NCBI GenBank assembly: GCA_002502045.1
Contig: DAPE01000011.1
Location: 67,662 to 131,661 of the forward strand
Length of the DNA stretch: 64,000 bases
Direction: 5' to 3'
Source: Candidatus Parvarchaeota archaeon UBA573
GTDB taxonomy: Archaea; Nanobdellota; Nanobdellia; Parvarchaeales; Parvarchaeaceae
The notes beneath the pieces are model-generated. The model ran no database searches, was not told the DNA's origin, and saw only the letters and a program-made list of their open reading frames with translations. Numbering within the stretch: position 1 is the stretch's first letter; the number at the start of each line of letters is the position of its first letter. Made by a program: the position numbers and the translations under genes. Shown piece after piece: positions 1-11,000 of the stretch.

Positions 1-231
1 CATCTGTGCTGGAATTGCAATTATTGCAACATCTATCTTTTCCTTTACGCTTAAAACAGATTTATATGCTTTTAACCCCTGGAGTTCATCAACGAATGGA
101 TTTATTGGGAATATTTTTCCATGAAATGTTATTATTAGATTTTTAAGAACTGCGCTACCAACTTTATTAGGATCCCTTGATGCGCCAATTACAGCTATGC
201 TATCTGGCTCAAAAAATCTCTTTATATCCAT
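1..231 (-). CDS. ADP-forming acyl-CoA synthetase, N-terminal fragment (CoA-binding domain), cut by window edge
   Basis: The first 77 codons of a leftward gene are visible, starting at an ATG at 229-231; the rest lies outside the window. The N terminus contains IKRFFEPDSIAVIGAS followed by a DPNKVGSAVLKNL stretch, the Rossmann-like CoA-binding start of NDP-forming acetyl/acyl-CoA synthetases. In archaea these enzymes convert acyl-CoA, ADP and Pi to acid, CoA and ATP, giving substrate-level phosphorylation. Only the alpha-domain start is seen, so I cannot tell whether the beta (ATP-grasp) part is fused or separate, or which acid is used. Confidence 0.8.
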   Translation of the reverse strand, partial: MDIKRFFEPDSIAVIGASRDPNKVGSAVLKNLIITFHGKIFPINPFVDELQGLKAYKSVLSVKEKIDVAIIAIPAQM

Positions 232-299
232 ATTATACTATGTTTGCAATAAAATTTAAACGCTTATAACTCTGTTATTTTAACGTAAAATTACTATTG

Positions 300-716
300 T
301 TATATGGTTATTTCTTCCCAGTATACCTCTTTGTCTTGAACCGCTTTTTTTACGGCTTCTTCGTTTTTGTTTAGTTTTGCGTTCCCAGTTTTTATTTCTA
401 TAAATTTAATCTTTACTTTTCCTGTTTCACTTAAGTTTGAAAGGCCATCAAATTTTATGTAGTCTATAGGATTTCCTAGAAACCTCAACTCCGAGAGATC
501 GCCCTCCTTTTCATACAGAATAGGGAAAAGTTGCTCACTTATTTTTCCCTTTAGTATTGGACGCTGGATATTAACAGTCTTTTCCAGTGCCTTCTGCATT
601 TCATATTTTTCCCATTGATCTATTTTCTTCTTTAAAAGGTACTTAAGTACAAAGAAAGAAATGATAGATATTATTATTAAGCCTGTTACTAACCCCCAGA
701 AAAACGCATATTCCAT
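300..716 (-). CDS. Membrane-anchored Holliday junction resolvase-like endonuclease (PF10107 type)
   Basis: The 138-aa protein starts with a hydrophobic segment (about residues 4-27), then a basic/coiled stretch, then a compact nuclease-like domain. Visible conserved elements are ILKGKISEQL-P (about 53-65), FLGNPIDYIKFDGL (about 79-92) with its Asp, and IKFIEIKTG (about 102-110) with the E-x-K pair. This D...E-x-K layout matches a family described as endonuclease-like proteins distantly related to archaeal Holliday junction resolvases. Substrate and cellular role are not known for the family. The membrane anchor argues against a simple role in chromosomal recombination. It lies 3' of a CAU tRNA on the same strand. 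Confidence 0.75.
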   Translation of the reverse strand: MEYAFFWGLVTGLIIISIISFFVLKYLLKKKIDQWEKYEMQKALEKTVNIQRPILKGKISEQLFPILYEKEGDLSELRFLGNPIDYIKFDGLSNLSETGKVKIKFIEIKTGNAKLNKNEEAVKKAVQDKEVYWEEITI

Positions 717-745
717 ATAAATTAATGGAATTTAAAGAATAAAAA

Positions 746-817
746 TGTCGGGGATGGGATTTGAACCCACGACCTCCGCCTCATGAGGGCGGCGTACTAC
801 CGCTGTACTACCCCGAC
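746..817 (-). tRNA. tRNA with CAU anticodon (tRNA-Met elongator or tRNA-Ile2), no intron
   Basis: Reverse-complement folds into a full cloverleaf: acceptor GTCGGGG/CCCCGAC, D stem GTAC/GTAC, anticodon stem CCGCC/GGCGG with loop CTCATGA, T stem GTGGG/CCCAT and discriminator A at 746. The anticodon is CAT. The G1-C72 pair rules out the archaeal initiator, which is at 56537-56612. The loop has G at position 37, where CAU tRNAs nearly always have A for t6A. No CCA is encoded. Confidence 0.9.
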
Positions 818-847
818 TTTTCGAAATTTTTAACAAAATTTAAAATT

Positions 848-1357
848 TTAGCGCTTATAACCTATATCTCTTAATAGTTTATGCCTTTTTACTTTGTCAG
901 AATCCCTTTCTGTACCTAAAGGCTTCTTTCCGTCTATAACCCCTATTACACTCCTTCCATCCATACCATCGTCATATACTAAAACTTTTAAGGGATTCGC
1001 AGTAGCTGCATATATATTGACAACTTCCATCACATCCTTTAACCTATTAAGAACATTTATAGGATATGCATCTTTCAAGAGAACTATAAATAAATGCCCA
1101 GTTCCTATGCTTTTCGCAATTTCCGTGCTTTTATGTATAAGACTAGCATCATTCCCATCATTTCTTATAAGTCTATCTCCAGACGCTTCATTAAAAGCTA
1201 CTCCAAATTTTATACTTGGAGCAGAGGATATAACGGCTTCATATATATCCTCAACGCTTTTTATAAAATGGGCCTGACCAACTATTATGTTTAAGCCATC
1301 TAAATCTATCTTTACTTCATCTATGTTTAAAACCATAAAACTAAAAAAACCAGCCAA
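848..1357 (-). CDS. PF04008 family protein ('adenosine-specific kinase')
   Basis: A 169-aa protein matching the conserved archaeal/bacterial family named from a structural study as adenosine-specific kinase. Recognisable blocks are [19 protein letters not shown] (about 23-41), [17 protein letters not shown] (about 49-65), [10 protein letters not shown] and [13 protein letters not shown]. The whole family domain is present. The first seven codons before Met8 (ATG at 1334-1336) add only MAGFFSF, and most relatives begin near Met8, so 1336 is an equally good start. The physiological substrate is uncertain across the family. Confidence 0.85.
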   Translation of the reverse strand: MAGFFSFMVLNIDEVKIDLDGLNIIVGQAHFIKSVEDIYEAVISSAPSIKFGVAFNEASGDRLIRNDGNDASLIHKSTEIAKSIGTGHLFIVLLKDAYPINVLNRLKDVMEVVNIYAATANPLKVLVYDDGMDGRSVIGVIDGKKPLGTERDSDKVKRHKLLRDIGYKR

Positions 1358-1377
1358 ATATATAAAGTTATTTGATT

Positions 1378-2001
1378 CTAGTTAAGCGGTTTTATGGAAA
1401 CGGTTTTAAGCAATTCAAAAAAAGCGCTAACTGCGGAATTCGTTAACGCATTATTCGATGAAAAAAGAACAAACGAGTATAAGGTACTATCATTAACTGT
1501 AAAATCAAAGTAAGTTGTATTAAGAAGACTACTGTTTATTACTGCTATTTGATTACCTTTCAATCCGTCAATTGTTATATTCTTTAATGTATAGTTTATA
1601 TCTGGATTAAAGTTAATGAGATTGGATATTATACTATTTCTAGTTTGTAATAAGCTTAAGTTAGTTGAATTTACTAGAAACTGCAAATAAACTGAATTAG
1701 AAAGCTGAAACGGATTAGATTGGTTTGTTATTGCAGGTATGAATATTAGGCTATTATACGCTTTTCCGGAAAATTCATTACTTAAATACCAAGAGGAGAA
1801 AAAACTTGTAAATGTAAAGTTTATATCATTGCTTACATAACTATCATTTTCTATTGTGTAATTAATTTTTGAGATGTTAAAATTAGAGGATACTACTGGA
1901 GCAGTTTTAATAACATTTAACTGGAAAAACACAACGTAAAGAGCTATAGCTGCAATTATGAAAATAATCCCCAAATAAAGGAAAAAGATATTTTTAAACA
2001 T
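1378..2001 (-). CDS. Secreted or membrane-anchored protein of unknown function, last gene of surface cluster
   Basis: A 207-aa protein with one N-terminal membrane segment (about residues 5-26) and the rest predicted outside the cell: Ser/Asn/Thr-rich with many N-x-S/T sequons. I recognise no domain. It follows the 3049-aa protein on the same strand after a 98-bp AT-rich gap, so it may be an operon member or have its own promoter. Composition matches the small secreted protein at 24168-24710. Confidence 0.65.
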   Translation of the reverse strand: MFKNIFFLYLGIIFIIAAIALYVVFFQLNVIKTAPVVSSNFNISKINYTIENDSYVSNDINFTFTSFFSSWYLSNEFSGKAYNSLIFIPAITNQSNPFQLSNSVYLQFLVNSTNLSLLQTRNSIISNLINFNPDINYTLKNITIDGLKGNQIAVINSSLLNTTYFDFTVNDSTLYSFVLFSSNNALTNSAVSAFFELLKTVSIKPLN

Positions 2002-2099
2002 AACAAAGAATTATAATTCTATTAAATTCTCGAAAAAGTTTAATTTTCGCTTCTTTCATATAATTATTAAATTTGTTAATCATAAATACCTTACTGTTG

Positions 2100-5000
2100 C
2101 TAGCAGGTATATTTAGTTGGTAGATCTGAAAAAGACTGAAACGATATAGTGCCTGTTTGTCCTGAGTTTAAATTACCGCTAGACGGAACTGGCTTGTAAC
2201 CATCCTCATAATAAAATCCACTATTACAATAGACGTCTGTTATTATCTTATTTACAGAAAAAGAAGATTGCACAGAAGTAGAGCTTTCTGAAACAGAAGT
2301 AGAAGTGGAATTGAAATAGTTTCCTGCTAAACTTCCTGTCCAGCCCTTGCTGATTAATAATTTGCTTGGAAGGCCAGTTTCATCAAGTGTAACTGAGTAC
2401 ACATTTGGTGAGATTGTTAAAGCTTCCTCTACGGTTAAACGCAAATTACTGCCAATAAAATTAAGTTTTGTAGATCCTCCCGGCCAATACAAAGAATACT
2501 CTGAAGAAGCAAAAGGTTCATCTGGAGGCATCGCATAGAAACCTGATGAGTTAGTTACATCTGTTTCATCTTCAGACTGACATGTACCAAATACAAAATC
2601 TCCTTTTGATGGAGAAAGACCGCTAATTGAACACCCAGTAGTATTATAATAACTCTTTAGAGTATTCAAGTTATAACCAACAAGCCCTATTGCTGTTGCA
2701 TAAGAATACGCAGATCCAGAATATGTAATGTTTATCAGATCGCTGCCAGAATTAGAAGCAACAGTGCTCCACATATAATATTCTGGATAAGAGCTAGTAT
2801 TTGATTGAATCAAGGAGAAAGAATCCCCAAAAGTGTCTGATATCTTTGCAGTTCTTTGGTTTATTGTATCTGTAACTAAAATAACCTCTCCTTTAGTAAC
2901 ATTTTTGAGGGTTAAAGTTAAAGAACTAGCTAGAGATGTACCTGCACTTACATATGTAAAGTTTTGAGTACAATTAGTTGAGGAGAAGTGTATATCCTGA
3001 GTTGCACCGGCAGATAAAGAGCCTGAAGAAGGTTGAGGAACATAAACACATCTGCCTATAGCTTGATTGTTAAGATATGTATTAGCCGTGGTATTACTTA
3101 AATTAAAGCTGTATGTCCCGGGTGAAACAGAAAAGCTTATACTACTTAAAGTAGCTGATTCTGTGATTTTATTATAGGTTACAGACCAGTTTGTACCCTT
3201 TGGAAGGCCTGTTTCAGTAAATGTAGTAGCGCATGTATTGGATTTAACAGTAAATACGACACTTTGTGTACTACCTGCTAAAAGATAACCTGAAGATGGA
3301 TTAGGGATATATTCCTGCGGGCAACTAGATGAAGGACTATTAACACTTGGAATAGAAAATGAATAGTTTCCAATAGTACTTCCAGAAGTAGTGTTTACAA
3401 ATTCTATCTGTGCATTATTATCCACGAATCTCGGGCCTCCTGCGTCATTTTTTGGTATTTTTGTAGAAGCAGTACTACCAATCATATTTCCATAAGTTAC
3501 ATTCCAATTTAATCCTTTTGGCAATCCTGTTTGATTAAAGTAAGTATAACAGGTTGTATAACCTGTAAATTGTATATACGTAACTGTTCCAGAAGTTTCG
3601 TAACCATTGCTTGGAGAAGGAGTATAAATTGTGCGGCAATCGTTAGTTACTGAACTGTTTGAGAGAGTAGAAACATTAAATGAATGTGTGCCTATAGAAT
3701 AGAAATTTATGGTGCTCCCAGAAGAACTCCTATTAACGGCATTATAAACCATGTTCCATTTGTAACCTACAGGAAGACCATGCTCAATGAATGTTGTCTT
3801 ATTAGGCTGTTGTAATGTTAGTATTGACCCATTTGAATAATTTATCTGATATACCGGAGTTGGAACAACTTCATAGCTTTTTGGTGATACCAATAATGTG
3901 TAACTTATATTCCAAATAGTCGGAAGATTATAAGCTAAGTAATACTGAGAGGTTATAGCATAAGTTTTATTCCCAGGAGTTTCATACAGGCAGTTCACGA
4001 TATACCCATACAATTTATTATTTATTGGATCACACTGCTGATCAGAAGTTATATTGAAGCTCCACTTTCCGCCACTGTAAGTTGAAGTGAATACTCTATT
4101 ATTGCCATTTGAACAGGCACTATTTAAATTAACGGCGTTTCCAACGCTATCAAAAACAGATACGGAAGGTTGTGCCTGATTTGTCGAATTCCCTATGCTG
4201 TAGAATTGCAATGAATGCAAACCTTCATTTAAAGTGCCTAATGAAAGGAAAATTCCTTCCTTATAACTACTAGGGAGAGTTTTACCAGAACATAGTTCTC
4301 CCTCACCTAAAGTGAAAATACCATCACCGCTTACATTATAGGGAGGAGCACAATTACCAGATGTACCTCCTGTAAATAAGCTTAATGCATAATCTAAAAT
4401 GCTGCCATTTATAAAACCAGGTATGCCACTAACCCCAAAGGAAGGATTCTGAAGCATTAAGATATTTAACAGGTCATATGAATAATCTGCAGAAATAGAC
4501 AATGCTTTACTTGGCAAGTTTGATTCCAACAGAGATGTAGGCAATAAATCTGTAAGTATATCACTAGAACCTTCTATTTGGGACTCAGATAAACCTGTAA
4601 AGTAAGCATCTTTGACAGAATTTTGCTGTTTACTGTTAGGGATAGAGATATTTAGAGGATAGCTGTTTCCTATTACTCCCATCCCTACACCAAAACTACT
4701 AGAATTAATATATTGAAGTTCATACGAAGCAACCGTAGAATTTATAACAGGGCTGTGATAAGCTATGCAATTGTCTTGCACAGTGGGGGATATATAACCT
4801 GATTTACTAAATGAATTACAACTTTGTGCCTGCCCACCCGTTCCATTTCCATTTACTGTCTTAGTTTTAAGTGTTGCATTTATTAAAGTTGTGTTTGTGT
4901 ATGCACAAGCAGTATTACTTGAAATTGAGAGGGAATCAGATGATAATGAACCAACAGAACTACAAGCAGTTATTGTGCCAGTATAACCACTCTGGCATGA

Positions 5001-8000
5001 ATAAAATTGTTTAAAACTATCTCCACTTTCATTTGTTATATTTATGCTAGGATTAGCTGTTATAAATGAGTCTCTTCCAGCTTCACATCCGCCAACTTCT
5101 GCGATCCCATTTGGATTTGTTGTAGTAACTGGATTTATAGATCCTGCGGTAGAATATGCTTCCCAATTCCAGCCGTTTAATACATTACTATTTATTAAAT
5201 TTGTTTCATTTCCGCAGATATAACTTGATGCTGAAATCAAGCCTGTTTTTTCCGATTGAGACCCTTGTATTTTAAGATTAGAGATTTTAGTTGATGAAGA
5301 CTTTACTTGAAATGAACTAGAGGGTAATGCTGAGCAGGCTGCAGTTATATTATATTCAGTTGAATTTATTTGCTTGTAAGAAACACTTGCAGCACATATC
5401 CCGGAATTTGCATTGTTAGGATAACTGCAAGATCCAACCTCAGAATTTGTACTATTTGTAATTAATATGCTGCAATCAAATGAAACTGAAAAAGCTGAAG
5501 TTTTTGCATCTGTAGAGTTCATTATAGTTTTTGAAACAGAGACTTTTAAAGAGGAAGAATCTTTAGAACTTAAAGAGTATAAAATATTACCATCTGTTGG
5601 TGCACAATTATAAGATATTCCGTTTAAACTGCCTATGTAACAACCGCCTCCAAATGAAAGATTCCCATTACTTCCAGTAGGTATAGCTTCGATACTGTCA
5701 TAAGAACCGTTTGAAGGGATGATTGGTACTGGTTTTGTACAAGCCGTGTAACTCAATATCGTTTCATTTATAGAACAACTTTGTATAAAAACACTGCCTT
5801 TAGGACTGTACAGCATCTCTAAACCGCTATTATTAGAAGAATGACTTAGCATGTAATTCTCCCCAGAATTTGAGGATGAATAAGCCTCTAAGTTGCCGTT
5901 AACATAAAAGTATGGAGAACTAGATATAGAAAGGTTTGATGGTAATGTACATGAATCATATAAAGTCCCTATGCCATTTGTATAATTTCCAGGTTGATAT
6001 GCAAACCCTATAGATGATGTGGAGTTTTCATTCAAAACTGAGCTTAAAGAAGATTGAGGGGTATAAGAAGGCACACTACCATAGATACAATAAAGCTTTT
6101 CTGGTGTTAATATATCACTAGAGGATATATTTGAAGCGGTTATCTGGCCGTTACTTAAACTGAAAAGATTTGAGTTAACATAGGTATAATTGTAACATGA
6201 AGTCTTTATGTTATCTAAAGTAGTTATATTATAGAATACAGGACTTATACTACTTAAATTTACGTTATTATATTTATTGTAGCCAACATTTATTGAAGGA
6301 GGCACATAAAAGGTTCTAAGCGCATTATCCTGCAAATAAGAGAAATTTGCAATTAACTGGTTCTCCACTTTGAAATTTATTGGTGATCCTTGAGCATGTA
6401 TAACATCAGTTATTATTGGAGAGCCTGCATAAAAACAATACATGCTAGTTATTGCCTGAGAAGGTGTTGCAGTCTGGAATATTTTTGTATTAGCGTAGTT
6501 TATGCTGCCGAAGCCTGTTTCCGCAAAATTAACAGTTTGGGAGGAAGAATAACTAACAGTAAAACAGTCCTCAACCGGTCCGGTAATTGTTGGGGATATT
6601 GCAGCAGAAGAAGTTGAAACATTATTAAATAGTAGATTTCCAAGCGTTTTTCCGCCTACAGAAAATGAATCTACACATGGCCCAAAACCTGACTTGCAGT
6701 TACTTATAAGATCCGCATTAAATAGGTTTGTAGATAATTCTACATTAAATGGTGTGCTGTTATAATTAATCAAATTTGAACTGTATTGGATTGAAGGAGT
6801 ATTACTTTCAAAAACTGAATAAGAACTACTACTGTTACCAATAAATACATAATCGCAGGATTGAGAACTGGATACAGTAACCTGATAAGGAACCTCTGTA
6901 TAGGGATATGGACTTTGAGTAACTAATCTAATATTATTACAACCTCCAAAATTATTTATAAGAGTAAATTGTATTGGAGCATCTTTTATTCCAGTATTAG
7001 GTATTGTTAAATTGTATTCTGATATCGGAGCATCGGAAATAGCTGATGACTCCATATACAAAAGCCCTTTAGACTTTTTATTGTAATTTGATGGGTTTAT
7101 AAACGCAGATTCTGGCAGGATACTCCCATTCTCATTGTAATCAAAGGTTATCAAGGCATCAGATAAATTGCAACCTGTAGGATAGTTAACTATACCATTG
7201 TAAACTACCTTATTAGTTATTTGCGAGCAAGAGCTGCTATGTGGGATTATGCTTAGATCTTGAACGTTTATAGGCACCCCATTTATACTAATGTTCAGAG
7301 ATTTATTGCTTATATTCTGTATAGAAAGACCAGACTGAACATCTCCGCTTCCAAGGTAGGCATTATTGGATTTATTCATAAAAACTGCCCTAAGATAGGT
7401 AAAATCGCTATTTATATTACACATAATAGTACCATTTGGTAAAGAGTATTCACCCGGTTTTATTTCAGTAACACCTAAATTACCAGAATTGTTATAGGCA
7501 TTTACTATATTACAATCAAAAGGAGTTCCATTTATGTTATAAAGATATAAAGTTGAGTTGTACAGCTGCTTGCTTAGTGGAACAACTGAGAAAACCAGAG
7601 AAACACCATTATTAATACTAACGTTTATAGGCAAGGTAACCATGAATAATCCATTTTTAGAGGGTTTTGAGAGTGTTTCATTAGCTGACATAAGTATTGT
7701 TCCATCTGCACTTTTATTGGACATGTTAAGGTTTGAATTGTTGTACATATCAACATAGAATGGACCGTAACTTGAAGAGATATTTATGTAAGAGTTATTT
7801 ATTTCTGCATTACTAAGACAAGAAGAAATTGAACTACCAGATTCAAATGTTGCATTTACAGAAGTAGATTCTGTATAAGAACATTGTATTGAACCTTTGC
7901 TTGTTAAAGAAAATGTAAATGTCTTATTTGAAAAAGTAGAGTAATTAACTAAAGTATCAGTACCAATTATCCTCAGCAATGAGGGGTCACTAACAAGGTT

Positions 8001-11000
8001 ATCAGATATTATTGTAAAAGGAAGAGAACTGCTTGGAAGAGAAACTGGAAATGATTTAACAGTCGAGTTAAGAGAATTATATAAACCAGAAAGATTCCTG
8101 AAAAGGTTACTTTCACTACCATTTCCAAAGTAAGCAAACGCTTCATAGTTGAAATTACCGGAAGTCTGATTAAGAGTTGGCTTTTCTAACTGAAATGAGG
8201 ATGTTGATGACACATACTGTGGCAGGTTGTCATAATTTAATGCTACTTGATCAGAGTATGGCATAAATAGTATACCTGTCCAACTTGTTACTAAAACCTG
8301 ACTAGCTTGTTTATCGCTTCCTGAGTACATACTGTTAGATAGAGCATAATTCAGGTTAGAAGGAGAAACTATCTGTTTAGACCAGAAAACTCCAAAATCT
8401 TGTACGTTGTCGGGAGAAACAAAACATGAAATTGATGAACCCTTAAGGCTGCTAAGCCCTAAAGAATAAGATCCACTACCATTTAAAACGGAAACAGATG
8501 GCTTGACAGTGACATTTAATGCATTTGAGGTAGAATTAACAGAATTTACATCAATTGATACATTGTCCTTGTATATACTTGTTCCTTTTAATGGAGAATT
8601 TGTTAGATTAAAATTATAACTTACGATATACTGCCATATCGGAGAAATTGCTTCACTATTATTAGTTATTAGTTCATTGTTATGAATATCCGAAGCATTC
8701 TTTGTAGATGAAGGAACAAGTGGATTTACTTTAAGGTGGGAAGGATTTGAAAGAGTACTAGCAGGGCTATTACCATTGTTCCAAGTAACATTGAATGAAT
8801 TACCAAAGAATACACTTAAATTGTATTTACCTGAAAGCAATGCCTCGAAAAGAGACATTGGAACCTGCAAAGTAAATGTAGCTGTTCCGTTAGGTGCTAT
8901 AACTGGAACATTTGAGCTTCCAGAATCAGAATGAGCTAGTAAGGTATTTGAAGTTCTTATAACATTATCGGAAACCCCTGACTGAGGATCATATATCCAC
9001 ATCCCAAGCAAAGAGTTATTAAAAGGCCCGTTTTCGTAACCTTCAGAGGCTGAAAAAAGGGAGTTTAAAGGTATAGGATTCAGAGGGTGACCACTATCAA
9101 AAACATACATGTTAGTATCAAAATTATTATTGTAATCAACTTGAATAATACCGGTTGTTGAAGACATTGAAGATAAAAACCCTTGATAAAGTTCATAATT
9201 TGTCACTTGATTGTTCTGTGAATTGTAAAAAATACTGCTTATATTGTCATTTCCGTATAAAGCCACTAAGTAAGGATTTGTTATAACCGTGTTTCCCACA
9301 TTCTTAACAGTTATAACTAAGTTAACTGATGAAGAATTAACATTAAATGCGGGACAGTTTGTACTTATATTTTGAAGGAATAAAGTAGAATTAGCCTCTG
9401 GATTTGCAGGATTTTTCTGTCCTTCGAATAAACCGCAATAGTCCCCCGCATCATTTGCTACGTATATTGAGTTTATCCAAGCATCCGTTATGTTTTGAGC
9501 CTGTATCCCATTATAAGTACATTTTATATTACTAGCAAATATACCATCTTCAAAATTTAGATATTCACTCCTGCTTTTACTAAAACAATTTGTATTATTG
9601 AAAAATGCGTTGCAGGTTCCAATTGAACTTGTGTAGTTTTCAGCAGCGGTTGGAGGTATAACTCTAGTATAACTTGGGGAGGTATACACTCCATCAGCAG
9701 TATTAAAACTTTCTCCATAGAAACAAAAACTATCTAAAGCTGTCAATGTAAAGTTATTTTCTTGAGAAGTATTTAAGTAACTTGGATAAAATGGAGTATC
9801 ATACAATTGACTGTATTTTAGATTATTTGATAACCACAGTCTTTCATATGAGATGTTATTTACTGTCTTAGGGTTTTCAAATGTACAGCTGCTTAAAGTG
9901 TTATCGATAGTTGAATTCCATGCACATATTGGAAATATTCCATCTGTTCTAAAATCAACATATTGCCCATTATCGAAATCAGGGTAATAAGCGCCTTCTA
10001 AGTCAGGAGATGTAAAAGTATCAGCACTTTGAGCGGTTACTACATTTTGCCCAAAACGCAGACAGCCACCATGTGGCGAGCTAGCCACACATACAGTTTG
10101 ACTTGATGAAACATCAGCTATCGCAGAGATTCCTTTATTTGAAACATAAATTTCAACACTTGAAGAATTATCAGCACCGAAATAAGACATAGATAAAGGC
10201 GTTAAAAAACTGGTTGTTACGTTTAGGTATTGTAAATCTCCTTTGTTACCCTTTGGAAACTGAGCATAGTTTGATGAAGGCATTGTATAATTAAAAGCAG
10301 GGCTTATGGATTGAACTTGATAAGCCAAAAGAGAGTTAAATGAGCCTGTCCATGGAGTTGGAGCAGCAGTAAGAAAATAGCCTAGGGAGTAATAAACCCC
10401 AAAAGCATTTTGATCTGGCGATGCTAGGAATACTGAAGGAGTAAATCCACTTAGTGTAGATATATTATATAGATTGCCTACAAACCCCGGATAGGTTATA
10501 TAGTTATTTATAAAAGTTGACCCGCATGAAACAGCAGGTATTATCAACGTACTGGGAGCTATACTTCCAGGCAAATTTGTATAACCTGTAAAAGAGGTGT
10601 TTATTGCATATATATAATTTATATTATTCTGACTTAAATCAGAATAAGGATGTATTGTTGAATTACTCCAATTTATAAAATTCTGATATGGGAATTTTGA
10701 GGAGGGAAGCTGATAAGCGTGAGGTTCACTCTTGTTGGTTACAGCTGAATAAAGATTTGAATAATTAGCATAGTTACTGTTAGGGAATTTGTTGTCTACC
10801 TGTGGAAATCCGAGATAACCAACTAGATTAGTAAAATTGGCAATTTCAGGCCCACCGCCGCAAGAAAACAAAGCAAAAACATCAAAAATGCATACATGTG
10901 GGCCAGTTATCTCGCTTAATGCACTACATGAATAAGCTTGTGATGAAGAGGAGATATTACCAGGATAAAACTTTTCATTTAACCAAAAATTACTGTTATA

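Noticed and set aside
894-1294. Plus-strand ORFs opposite the PF04008 gene
   Set aside because: The minus frame is a clear conserved family; these are antisense shadows with no recognisable motifs.
2347-7758. Plus-strand ORFs inside the 3049-aa gene
   Set aside because: Short shadows in a very long open minus-strand frame, with no start signals.
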